Positions 1-7,139 of a stretch of DNA of 11,676 bases are shown here, one piece after another. Each line of letters starts with the position of its first letter. Within the stretch, counting starts at the first letter, position 1. Position numbers and translations under genes: made by a program. Origin of the DNA: Planctomycetota bacterium (GTDB lineage: Bacteria; Planctomycetota; GCA-002687715). The notes under the pieces are model-generated. The model did not search any database and was not told the DNA's origin. It saw only the letters and a program-made list of their open reading frames with translations. The stretch covers positions 1 to 11,676 of the forward strand of contig JABSRK010000087.1 of the NCBI GenBank assembly GCA_013213915.1, given 5' to 3'.

Positions 1-680
1 CCTTCAGCGATCGCGCGGGCGTAGCCCTCGCAGTCGTAACCGCACGCGGTGCAATCCGTCTGCGCCATGGCGGCGAAGAGCTTCTCGAAGATCCCCTTTC
101 CCTCAGCGAGCTTCACCCGCTCCTCGAGACCGAGCGCCTCGTCGTGCCACGGAAACTCGTCGTCACCGGAATCTGCTTCTTCCTCGACCTCTTCGACTTC
201 CTCTCCGGCCGCAGCGGCCCGCGCACGATCCGCGTCGGCGAGGATCTTCTCGATCTGGGTGACGCTCGTCTCGCGGAAGTTGATCCAGTCAGCCAGGATG
301 CTCTTCAGCAAGCGCTCCTCCAACACCTGGACATCCTCGTAGCGCTCGGCGATGGAACGCATGGCGACGATCTCCTGGTCGGCCATCTGTACAAAAACGG
401 TCCCGAGCTTCTCCGGTCGGACGAAGTTGTACTGCGCGGCGTAGAGCGCGTGAGACGGGCGATCAGGGCTCATGTCGAGCCGTACCAGCAATTCGAACAG
501 CCGCCTGAGCAGCGGCAACTCCTCGTCCAAGAACTCCTGGAAGGCGGCGGACACCCTCTCGCCCACCTCGTCAGTCGAGACGGGCGTCGCCACCGTCACC
601 ACATAGTCGAGGAAACTGCGGGCCTCCAGGCGCCACAGAGCCACCGCGTCATCTTGAATGTCGCGCGTCGTCGTCGCCAT
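1..680 (-). CDS. Partial iron-sulfur protein with N-terminal helical domain and start of an RnfB/CFeSP-type 4Fe-4S motif
   Basis: Reading the minus strand from ATG at 680 gives 226 open codons that leave the window without a stop, so the 3' part is missing. The ATG shares one base with the nuoN stop (TAATG), which implies translational coupling. Residues 11-150 look mostly helical and I do not recognise them. Residues 158-180 form an acidic linker rich in E and D. Residues 196-227 contain C210-T-A-C213-G-Y-D-C217 followed by EGYARAIAEG, which matches the opening of the small 4Fe-4S domain (Pfam FeS, PF04060) of RnfB, corrinoid Fe-S proteins and some sulfite-reductase-type flavoproteins. The fourth cysteine, usually in a C-x-P-G motif, would lie just outside. 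In the flavoprotein relatives an FNR-like FAD/NAD(P)H domain follows the motif; whether that holds here cannot be seen. The position at the end of a complex I operon lacking nuoEFG makes an electron-transfer role with that complex plausible but unproven. Confidence 0.8.
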   Translation of the reverse strand, partial: MATTTRDIQDDAVALWRLEARSFLDYVVTVATPVSTDEVGERVSAAFQEFLDEELPLLRRLFELLVRLDMSPDRPSHALYAAQYNFVRPEKLGTVFVQMADQEIVAMRSIAERYEDVQVLEERLLKSILADWINFRETSVTQIEKILADADRARAAAAGEEVEEVEEEADSGDDEFPWHDEALGLEERVKLAEGKGIFEKLFAAMAQTDCTACGYDCEGYARAIAE

Positions 681-2242
681 TAGAAGAGCCCAAACTGGCG
701 AGTGAACTCGTACAGATGCCCCGGCAGGATGCCGAAGATCAGGATCGGCAGGGACAGCAACCCGACCAACGCCATGGACGAGGCGTGCACGCGAACCGGC
801 GCCTCATCCTCCGCAGCGTCGAGGCACATCGCCTTGACGATCTTGAAGTAGTAGTAGGCGGAGACCGCCGTGTTGATCCCTGCCACGACCGCGAGCCAGA
901 CGAGGCCTCGATCGATGACGAGTTTGAACAACTCCAGTTTTCCGATAAAGCCCATCGTGGGTGGGATACCGAGCAGCGACACCAGGCAGAAGACCAGACA
1001 CACGCAGAGGAACGGCGCACGCGTGATCAGGCCGCGATAGCCCGCGATGTCCTCGCTGCCCGTACGCGCGGCAACCAGCGTCACCACGAAGAACGCTCCG
1101 AGGTTCATGAAGAAATATGCGACGAAGTAGAAGAGCACGGGAGCGTACTGCTCGGCACCGCCGCCCTCGCTGAATGCCGCGACTCCCATCAGCAGGTAGC
1201 CCGCGTGCGCGATAGAGGAGTACGCGAGCAATCGCTTGAGGTTCGTCTGCCAGAGCGCAGCCAGGTTGCCGACGGTCATGGACAGCGCGGCGGCCCCCGC
1301 CACGAGTCCCTGCCAGCCAAACGCCACGCTGTATGCACCGTCGCCTTCACCGACGGTCAGCGCACCATCGCCGAATCCCATCATGAACCGGATGAACACA
1401 GCGAATCCGGCAGCCTTCGAGGTCACCGACAGATACGCCGTGAAAGGTACGGGAGACCCCTCGTAGACATCGGGGCACCAGAAGTGCATCGGAAATGCGG
1501 CCATCTTGTACGCAAACCCCGCGAACGCGAGGACGCCCGCCACCGCGAGCGCCGACCCCTGCGCACCGGTGACGTCCGCGTTGGCGAGGTCGCTAATGTG
1601 CAGGCTTCCCGTCATCCCGTATATCAGGGACAGGCCGTAGATCATGATGCCGGATGCCACCGACCCGTAGATGACGTACTTGAGTCCCGCTTCCGATCCC
1701 TTGCGGTCGCGCTTCACGAAGGCGACCGCCAGGTAGCTGGCCATCGAAGCGAATTCGATGCCCATGTAGACCATTAGGAGGTTCGTCGCCGACGCCATCA
1801 GGAACATGCCCAGCGTCGCCGCCACGAGCAGAGCATAGAATTCGCCCATGCGCCGATTCGCGAACGCCGGGTGCACCAGGCACATGGGAATCGTCACGAG
1901 CGTCCCCAAGAGGACGAATGCCTTGAAGAACTTGGCGAATGCGTCGATGGCGAGCATTCCCATGTGATTGCCGTCTCCGGTCAGCCACCCGAAGATCTCA
2001 TGGGAACCCTCCAGATGCCCGGCCGTCGGGGGCTCCGTACTTTGCATCCACAGCAAGGCCCCGCAGATCACCAACCCTATCCCCGCAATGGCCGCCGCCC
2101 GTTCCGGACGGGCGCCACGCGTGAACAGGTCGTGCATGAGCAGGACGATCACCAGCAGCGAGAGCACCAGCTCGGGAGCGAACCCTCCCATGCTCTCACC
2201 TATCAGCTCTCGTGCCCTGGTGAAGTACGCGGCGTCCATCAT
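680..2242 (-). CDS. nuoN: NADH-quinone oxidoreductase subunit N (antiporter-like proton pump)
   Basis: This 520-residue polytopic membrane protein is the antiporter-like subunit of complex I nearest NuoK in the membrane arm, where it moves protons during quinone reduction. Residues that mark the family are present: the TM5 glutamate E163 in YMGIEFASMASYL, the TM7 lysine K246 in FAYKMAAFPMHFW, the CPDVYEGSP motif after it (256-264), and K276 in the following helix. The length is a little above the E. coli protein (about 485), mostly through a soluble loop at about residues 67-97 after the second helix. The start is the ATG at 2242, overlapping the end of nuoM by 4 bases. A second ATG follows directly (MM), so the start may be one codon later. 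A GGGGA stretch about 10 bases upstream could serve as ribosome binding site. The TAA stop overlaps the start of the downstream Fe-S gene by one base. Confidence 0.97.
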   Translation of the reverse strand: MMDAAYFTRARELIGESMGGFAPELVLSLLVIVLLMHDLFTRGARPERAAAIAGIGLVICGALLWMQSTEPPTAGHLEGSHEIFGWLTGDGNHMGMLAIDAFAKFFKAFVLLGTLVTIPMCLVHPAFANRRMGEFYALLVAATLGMFLMASATNLLMVYMGIEFASMASYLAVAFVKRDRKGSEAGLKYVIYGSVASGIMIYGLSLIYGMTGSLHISDLANADVTGAQGSALAVAGVLAFAGFAYKMAAFPMHFWCPDVYEGSPVPFTAYLSVTSKAAGFAVFIRFMMGFGDGALTVGEGDGAYSVAFGWQGLVAGAAALSMTVGNLAALWQTNLKRLLAYSSIAHAGYLLMGVAAFSEGGGAEQYAPVLFYFVAYFFMNLGAFFVVTLVAARTGSEDIAGYRGLITRAPFLCVCLVFCLVSLLGIPPTMGFIGKLELFKLVIDRGLVWLAVVAGINTAVSAYYYFKIVKAMCLDAAEDEAPVRVHASSMALVGLLSLPILIFGILPGHLYEFTRQFGLF

Positions 2243-4020
2243 CCGCCGATCCCCGCAGTGGTTATGAATTCACGCAACACATCGAGGGTCGGATTCATGA
2301 AGTCGATCAGCACCCTGGGCCAGACGCCGAGGACGATGCACATGGCCGCCAGGGGAACGAGGGAGAACACCTCCCTCCCGGAGAGATCCGAGTACGTCTT
2401 GTACTCCTCCTTCTTGGCCTCTCCCATGTAGACCCGCTGGACCGCCCAGAGGATGTAGCCTGCCGTCAAGACCACCCCGGGCAGCGCCGCATACACGACC
2501 CAGCGTGGCAGCGGCGCGTACAGGCTCGTACCCGACCAGTCGAAGCCCTCGGCGTTGAGCGAGCCCATGAACACCGACATCTCACCGATAAACCCCGCCA
2601 GCCCCGGCAGCCCGAGGCTCGTGAAGAACCCGATGATCGCGAAGCCCGTGTAGTACGGCATCTGCAAGCCGATACCGCCGAACTTGTTGAGGTCTCTGTG
2701 GTGGGCCCGGTCGTAGAGAACGCCGACCAGGAGGAACATCATTGCCGAGCTGACCCCGTGGCTGAACATCTGGAACACGGAGCCCATGATGCCCTCCGGC
2801 GTAAACGCCGCGAGACCCAGCAGCACGAAGCCCATGTGGCTCACAGACGAATACGCGACCAGCGACTTGAAGTCGGTCTGGGCCATCGCGCACAGGGCGC
2901 CGTAGACGATGTTGATCAAGCCCAGGAGTCCGATGAACATCACCATGAACTCACTGGTCCCCGCTTCCGGAGCCAGCGTATAGCTGAAGCGGAAGAAGCC
3001 GTAGCCACCCATCTTCAGCAGCACCCCTGCCAGGATCACCGACACGGCGGTCGGCGCCTGAACGTGCGCATCCGGCAGCCACGTGTGGAACGGGAACACG
3101 GGGACCTTGATGGCGAAACCGAGGAACAGCGCCATGAAGATCCACATCTGGAACGTGGCGTCGAAGTTGCCCGACATCCCGATCAAGGTCAGGAGATTGA
3201 ACGTGTCGTACCCGCCCTGCCAGTAGAGCGCGAGCATGGCGACCAGCATCACCACCGACCCGACAAGCGTGTAGATGAAGAACTTGATCGCAGCGTAGAT
3301 CCGATTCGGTCCGCCCCAGTAGCCGATGAGGAAGTACATCGGCAGAAGAACGATCTCCCAGAACACGTAGAACAGGAAGAAGTCGAGCGCGGCGAACACG
3401 CCGATCAGCCCCGTCTCGAGCAGCAAGAACAGCGCGTAGTACGCCTTGACACCCTTGGTGATGTTGAAGCTGTAAACAAAGCACAGGATAAACAGCAGCC
3501 CCGACAGGAAAATGAGCGGCAGGCTCAGTCCATCCACCCCGAGGATGTAGTTGATGTTGAAGGTGGGAATCCAGTTCCCGTACTCGACATACTTCAGGTT
3601 CTGCGAGATCGCAGCCTGCGCGGCGATCGCCAGTTCCCACGCCTCGTGGTAAGCAGCCTCAGCTTCCCGGTCCCCCTTGACGAGGCTCCAATGTGCAGCG
3701 CGCTCGTCGTCGGCGGCCAGGTCACTCATGGTGCCGGGATCATTCGCCTCGGCGACCCCCTCGGCGGTCAGCGCCAGGATCGCCGCCCGCGCAGCCTCCG
3801 GGGCCTCAGCGATAACCCGTTCGCGTTCAGCCAGGAGTGTGTCGGCGGCGGACTCGCCGTCGGGGTCCGTGTACCCCATGGTCAGTACGACGATCGGGAT
3901 GAACGTCGCAACCGCAATGCCGACGGACGTCCATCGGATGAGATTGTGATTGTCCTTCGGAAGAAGCAGGACAACCACCATCCCCAACATTGGAATGAAA
4001 ATGCTCAGAGTCAGCAACAT
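2239..4020 (-). CDS. nuoM: NADH-quinone oxidoreductase subunit M (antiporter-like proton pump) with a large extra loop
   Basis: This 593-residue membrane protein is the middle antiporter-like pump of complex I. Family residues are intact: E222 in FYVFWEIVLLPMYF (TM5), K305 in FAIKVPVFPFHTWLPDAH (TM7) and K336 in VLLKMGGYGFFRF (TM8). The quinone-family signature INYILGVDGLSLPL falls at 157-170, about 70 residues later than in E. coli NuoM (509 residues). The difference is a charged, alanine- and glutamate-rich stretch at about 52-146 between the second membrane helix and the helix that starts at DGLSL. Membrane topology known for the family would put this loop on the periplasmic side. The start ATG at 4020 is 27 bases after nuoL, with only a weak purine stretch (AAGGA) about 14 bases upstream. 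The gene ends 4 bases inside nuoN, a coupling overlap. Confidence 0.97.
   Translation of the reverse strand: MLLTLSIFIPMLGMVVVLLLPKDNHNLIRWTSVGIAVATFIPIVVLTMGYTDPDGESAADTLLAERERVIAEAPEAARAAILALTAEGVAEANDPGTMSDLAADDERAAHWSLVKGDREAEAAYHEAWELAIAAQAAISQNLKYVEYGNWIPTFNINYILGVDGLSLPLIFLSGLLFILCFVYSFNITKGVKAYYALFLLLETGLIGVFAALDFFLFYVFWEIVLLPMYFLIGYWGGPNRIYAAIKFFIYTLVGSVVMLVAMLALYWQGGYDTFNLLTLIGMSGNFDATFQMWIFMALFLGFAIKVPVFPFHTWLPDAHVQAPTAVSVILAGVLLKMGGYGFFRFSYTLAPEAGTSEFMVMFIGLLGLINIVYGALCAMAQTDFKSLVAYSSVSHMGFVLLGLAAFTPEGIMGSVFQMFSHGVSSAMMFLLVGVLYDRAHHRDLNKFGGIGLQMPYYTGFAIIGFFTSLGLPGLAGFIGEMSVFMGSLNAEGFDWSGTSLYAPLPRWVVYAALPGVVLTAGYILWAVQRVYMGEAKKEEYKTYSDLSGREVFSLVPLAAMCIVLGVWPRVLIDFMNPTLDVLREFITTAGIGG
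3583..3867 (-). other. Charged Ala/Glu-rich insertion within NuoM (residues about 52-146)
   Basis: This segment of nuoM encodes about 95 residues between membrane helices 2 and 3, where E. coli NuoM has only about 25. It begins with TDPDGESAAD and continues with stretches such as LLAERERVIAEAPEAARAA and EAAYHEAWELAIAAQAAI, which look like amphipathic alpha helices. It holds no cysteine and no metal-binding pattern. Reading frame and codon use continue smoothly on both sides, so it is part of the gene, not an inserted element. Confidence 0.7.
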
Positions 4021-4047
4021 GTGAAGAGATCCGATCCTTGACGTTGC

Positions 4048-6273
4048 CTATCCAGCGGCCAGCACCCAGAGGAGCAGGACGCCCATACAAACCGCGGTGA
4101 ACTTCACGTAGTCCTGGATGCGCCCGTTGACCATGCCACGGAAGAGGCTTCCGCCAGCCATCATCAACCAGCCGGCGCCGTTCACGGCGCCGTCCACGAC
4201 GATATTGTCGATACGACCAACGGCCCACCCAAGATCCCGCCCAAAGAACCGAGCGGTCCCATTGACGATCCCGTCCACCACACGGTTGTCGAACCGCCCG
4301 GCGGCATCAGCAACATCCTTCGTGGTGGGCACGACACGTTCGCAGGCGAACCAGTCGACGTAGTAAAGGTTCTGCAGCACCCGGCGGTACTCGACCGCAG
4401 GTGGAATGTCAGCGAGGAAGTCCTTGTTCCGGTTCCGTACGAAGAAGAAGAACGACCCCGCAATACCGAAGATGACAGCCACGATCGATCCGCCCAGCAG
4501 TGGGTAATGGACCGAGTGGAAGTTGTGATGGAACTCCTCCACCACGGGGGACGCGATCGCTGCTGCGTCGTGGTGGTGAACGAGGTGGACCTGCTGCTGG
4601 TCGCCGAACACACTGCGGGATTCAGCGGTCGACGCGTTCACGGCCAGGTAGTCCTTGACGATAACCTGGTCGTTGACGCGGTCCTGGAACCAGTGCCCGC
4701 CGGTGTGACCGGCGCCGAACGGCATGGCGATGCCCGCCGAAACGATGGCCAGCGCGGCCAGAGCCCAGAGCGGGACGATCATCTTCGACGGCGACTCATG
4801 CGCGTGGTCGAATTTCTGCTGGTCCCCCGGCTCCCCATGGAAGGTGAGCCAGTACAGGCGGAACATGTAGAAAGCCGTCAGGAATGCCGTAATCCCGCCC
4901 AGGACAAACGGGAACCACGCCCAGAATGCGCCGACCTGCAGCCCGTACGCGGCCGCCTGGCCGAGAATCGCCTCCTTCGACATGAAGCCCGAGAACAACG
5001 GCGTCCCCGCGATGGCGAGGCACGAGATCAAGAACGTCCACCGCGTATGCGGCATCTTGTCCTTGAGGCCGCCCATGTCCGACATCTCCTGGCTGTGCAC
5101 GGCATGAATCACGGATCCGGAGCCCAGGAACAAGCACGCCTTGAAGAAGGCGTGGGTGAACAGGTGAAACATGGCGGCGCCGATGGATCCGACACCGACG
5201 GCGAGGACCATGTACCCGAGTTGTGAGCAGGTCGAGTACGCGAGCCCCTTCTTCAGGTCGCTCTGCGCGAGGGCGATGGTGCCCGCAAAGATCGCCGTGA
5301 TCGCTCCGAAGCAGGCGATGATGAACAACACCGGTGAATCGAAGTAGTTGCCGCTGAGGTAGCCCTCCCCCGCCATCAGCGGGAACATCCGGACGATCAT
5401 GTACACACCCGCGACGACCATGGTGGCCGCGTGGATGAGCGCGCTGACCGGTGTCGGGCCCTCCATGGCGTCCGGGAGCCAGATGTGCAGGGGAAACTGG
5501 GCCGACTTCGACACACAACCCATGAACACCAGCAGCCCGACCGCCGTCAGCAAGCTCTCGTTGCCGACCCACGGGCCGTCAGCTGCTCCGAGGAGCGCGA
5601 TCGATTCCCAGATGCGGGCGAAGCTGAGGACACCCTCGTCTGGCCAGTACCGCGACAACACCGAATAGATGAGGCAGATGCCGGCCATGAAGCAGCCGTC
5701 GCCGATCCGGTTGACGACGAAGGCCTTCTTCGACGCGTCCCCGGCCGACTTCTTCAGGAAGAAGAAGCCGATCAGGAAGTACGAACAAACACCCACGAGC
5801 TCCCAGAAGATGAAGAGCATCAGCAGGTTGGTCGTCGCGACACACGCGAGCATGGAGAACGTGAACAGACCCAGGTAGAAGAAGAACCGCGAATAACGGT
5901 CCTCGTCCTCCATGTAGCTCTGCGAGTACCAGTGGACACACGTGGCGACGATGGTCACCACCACGAACATGATCACAGTGATGTTGTCGACGGCCAGATC
6001 GAGGTTGAGGATGAACGGGTGGTGCCCCGTCACTCCGATCTGGATCCACGTAAACGACCACGATTCCGGGTTCGTGATTCCACTGCCGACGAACAGGACC
6101 TCCGTGAAGAACATGTACAGCGCAATCACCAGCGATCCGGAGATCGCTGCCGTCGCCAACTTGTCCTGGTAAGACGGCAGCCGGCGGTTGAAGAACGCGT
6201 ACAGGAACCCGTACGTCCACGCCGCGAGCGGGAGCACCACGACGAGTAGAGCGAGCATCACGAGGTTCGGCAT
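4048..6273 (-). CDS. nuoL: NADH-quinone oxidoreductase subunit L (distal antiporter-like pump) with extended C-terminal region
   Basis: This 741-residue protein is the distal antiporter-like pump of complex I, whose long lateral helix (HL) runs along the membrane arm. Conserved positions are E158 in FIFWELVGVCSYFLIGF, the KKAFVVNRIGD segment (182-192), K256 in SKSAQFPLHIWLPDAMEGPTP, and HAATMVVAGVYM. After the core pump (to about 480) come TM14 (about 497-518), a histidine-rich loop (519-590), TM15 (592-612), an HL-type amphipathic region (613-720) and a last membrane helix (721-740). E. coli NuoL has about 613 residues; the extra length lies in the loop and the HL region, which holds a duplicated motif. 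The ATG at 6273 lies 16 bases after nuoK, with GGGAG and GAGG purine stretches in the gap. nuoM starts 27 bases after the stop. Confidence 0.97.
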   Translation of the reverse strand: MPNLVMLALLVVVLPLAAWTYGFLYAFFNRRLPSYQDKLATAAISGSLVIALYMFFTEVLFVGSGITNPESWSFTWIQIGVTGHHPFILNLDLAVDNITVIMFVVVTIVATCVHWYSQSYMEDEDRYSRFFFYLGLFTFSMLACVATTNLLMLFIFWELVGVCSYFLIGFFFLKKSAGDASKKAFVVNRIGDGCFMAGICLIYSVLSRYWPDEGVLSFARIWESIALLGAADGPWVGNESLLTAVGLLVFMGCVSKSAQFPLHIWLPDAMEGPTPVSALIHAATMVVAGVYMIVRMFPLMAGEGYLSGNYFDSPVLFIIACFGAITAIFAGTIALAQSDLKKGLAYSTCSQLGYMVLAVGVGSIGAAMFHLFTHAFFKACLFLGSGSVIHAVHSQEMSDMGGLKDKMPHTRWTFLISCLAIAGTPLFSGFMSKEAILGQAAAYGLQVGAFWAWFPFVLGGITAFLTAFYMFRLYWLTFHGEPGDQQKFDHAHESPSKMIVPLWALAALAIVSAGIAMPFGAGHTGGHWFQDRVNDQVIVKDYLAVNASTAESRSVFGDQQQVHLVHHHDAAAIASPVVEEFHHNFHSVHYPLLGGSIVAVIFGIAGSFFFFVRNRNKDFLADIPPAVEYRRVLQNLYYVDWFACERVVPTTKDVADAAGRFDNRVVDGIVNGTARFFGRDLGWAVGRIDNIVVDGAVNGAGWLMMAGGSLFRGMVNGRIQDYVKFTAVCMGVLLLWVLAAG
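4171..4299 (-). repeat. Tandem protein-level repeat in the NuoL lateral-helix region
   Basis: Residues 659-674 (GRFDNRVVDGIVNGTA) and 686-701 (GRIDNIVVDGAVNGAG) match at 11 of 16 positions, with starts 27 residues apart. A weaker third likeness, RGMVNGRIQDY, follows at 712-722. NuoL proteins usually carry one such FDxxVVDGxVNG motif before the last membrane helix. The codons differ between the copies, so the duplication is old and kept at the protein level. Confidence 0.75.
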
Positions 6274-6289
6274 GTCCTCTTCGTCTCCC

Positions 6290-6607
6290 TCAGTTCTTCA
6301 GTGAATCCGCCTCGTCGATCTGCACCGTGTTCGTCATCTGGTACAGGTTCAAGAGGATGGCCAGCGCGATGGCCGCTTCGGCCGCCGCGAGAATGATGAT
6401 GAAGACGGCGAACATCTGGCCGTCGATGCGCGCCACGGGACCGGTGTAGCGGTTCAGCGCGACGAAGTTGAGCGAGGCACCGTTCAGGATCAACTCGAGG
6501 CCGCACAGGACAGCAATGGCATTACGTCGCGCGACGACGACCCCGAGACCAGCGCTGAAGATCGCGGCTGCGACCAGCATGTACGCGTTGAGGCCGATGT
6601 CAGGCAT
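6290..6607 (-). CDS. nuoK: NADH-quinone oxidoreductase subunit K
   Basis: This 105-residue protein has three membrane helices, is the MrpC-like subunit of complex I and links the proton path between NuoJ/A/H and NuoN. The two membrane glutamates essential in E. coli NuoK (E36 and E72) are matched by E38 in CGLELILNGASLNFV and E77 in IILAAAEAAIAL. The start at 6607 gives MPDIGLNAY, the family's normal length; a longer open frame upstream would add a 47-residue Arg/Cys-rich stretch read out of frame from nuoJ and is not credible. A strong ribosome binding site (GAGGAGG) six bases upstream supports the choice. The start overlaps the end of nuoJ by 8 bases. Confidence 0.97.
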   Translation of the reverse strand: MPDIGLNAYMLVAAAIFSAGLGVVVARRNAIAVLCGLELILNGASLNFVALNRYTGPVARIDGQMFAVFIIILAAAEAAIALAILLNLYQMTNTVQIDEADSLKN

Positions 6608-7136
6608 TTGAGGCCTCCTCGTCTTTACCTCGACGAGCGATGTACGCCGCACCGCAGAGCACCACGAGCAGCAACACCGACACGATCTCGAACGGCAACA
6701 CGTAGTCGGTGAGCAGCGCCTTTCCCAACGGCGCCGCGGTGGGTTCACCGGAGAGTTTCCCGTTCGCCAGTCCGCCGCTGACGTTCCAACCGGTGCCGAG
6801 AATCACGCCCATCAGCGCGCCGAACGTCATCAGGCTGACGAGCAGTCCGGTGAACGGCGAGCGACGACGGTCATCGTCCGCGCTCACGAGGACCGGGTCG
6901 CGGTGGGTCATCATGATCCCGAACAGGATCAGCACCAGGATGCCGCCGATGTAGACGAGCACCTGCGTGACACCGAGGAAATCGGCGTCCAACATGATGA
7001 ACAGCCCCGCCACACCAGACAGGCTCGCGAGAAGCCAGAAGGCCACTCTCACGATGTCCTTCGCCATCATCACCCCGAAGGCGGGAATGACGGTCGCCAC
7101 AGCGAGGGCGTAGAAGACGATGGTCTCAAATTCCAA
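6600..7136 (-). CDS. nuoJ: NADH-quinone oxidoreductase subunit J
   Basis: This 178-residue membrane protein with about five helices is complex I subunit J, whose TM3 changes shape during turnover and helps couple quinone reduction to pumping. The TM3 signature is present as VLVYIGGILVLILFGIMMT (residues about 58-76). The first helix with the family-like FYALAVATVIPAFGVMM precedes AKDIVRVAFWLL. A soluble loop of about 30 residues (about 118-145) precedes the final helix. The start is the uncommon codon TTG at 7136, supported by GGAG eight bases upstream and by the normal N-terminal length. No ATG or GTG lies nearer in frame. The gene begins 3 bases after the nuoI stop and ends inside nuoK. Confidence 0.95.
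   Translation of the reverse strand: MEFETIVFYALAVATVIPAFGVMMAKDIVRVAFWLLASLSGVAGLFIMLDADFLGVTQVLVYIGGILVLILFGIMMTHRDPVLVSADDDRRRSPFTGLLVSLMTFGALMGVILGTGWNVSGGLANGKLSGEPTAAPLGKALLTDYVLPFEIVSVLLLVVLCGAAYIARRGKDEEASNA
6614..6620 (-). promoter_or_regulatory. Ribosome binding site of nuoK
   Basis: GAGGAGG on the minus strand, inside the end of nuoJ and six bases before the nuoK ATG at 6607. It is the strongest Shine-Dalgarno match seen in the window and settles the nuoK start against the longer frame. Confidence 0.8.
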
Positions 7137-7139
7137 TAT

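Noticed and set aside
144..683. A 179-codon plus-strand open frame at the low-coordinate edge
   Set aside because: It is opposite the partial Fe-S protein gene, whose minus-strand frame is open for 226 codons, is coupled to nuoN and carries a recognisable cysteine motif.
716..1777. A 353-codon plus-strand open frame antisense to nuoN
   Set aside because: Same Arg/Asp/Glu/His-rich shadow pattern, no recognisable motif, and full overlap with a well-supported gene.
2698..4041. A 447-codon plus-strand open frame antisense to nuoM
   Set aside because: It lies wholly opposite nuoM, which has clear family residues. Its translation is dominated by Arg, His, Glu, Gln and Asp, as expected when codons for hydrophobic membrane residues are read in reverse in GC-rich DNA.
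4021..4047. The 27-base gap between nuoL and nuoM as an internal promoter or terminator
   Set aside because: It is too short, with no inverted repeat followed by T-rich sequence and no promoter-like boxes.
6608..6748. A longer N-terminus for nuoK
   Set aside because: The added 47 residues are an Arg/Cys-rich out-of-frame reading of nuoJ; the start at 6607 has a strong ribosome binding site and gives the normal NuoK length.
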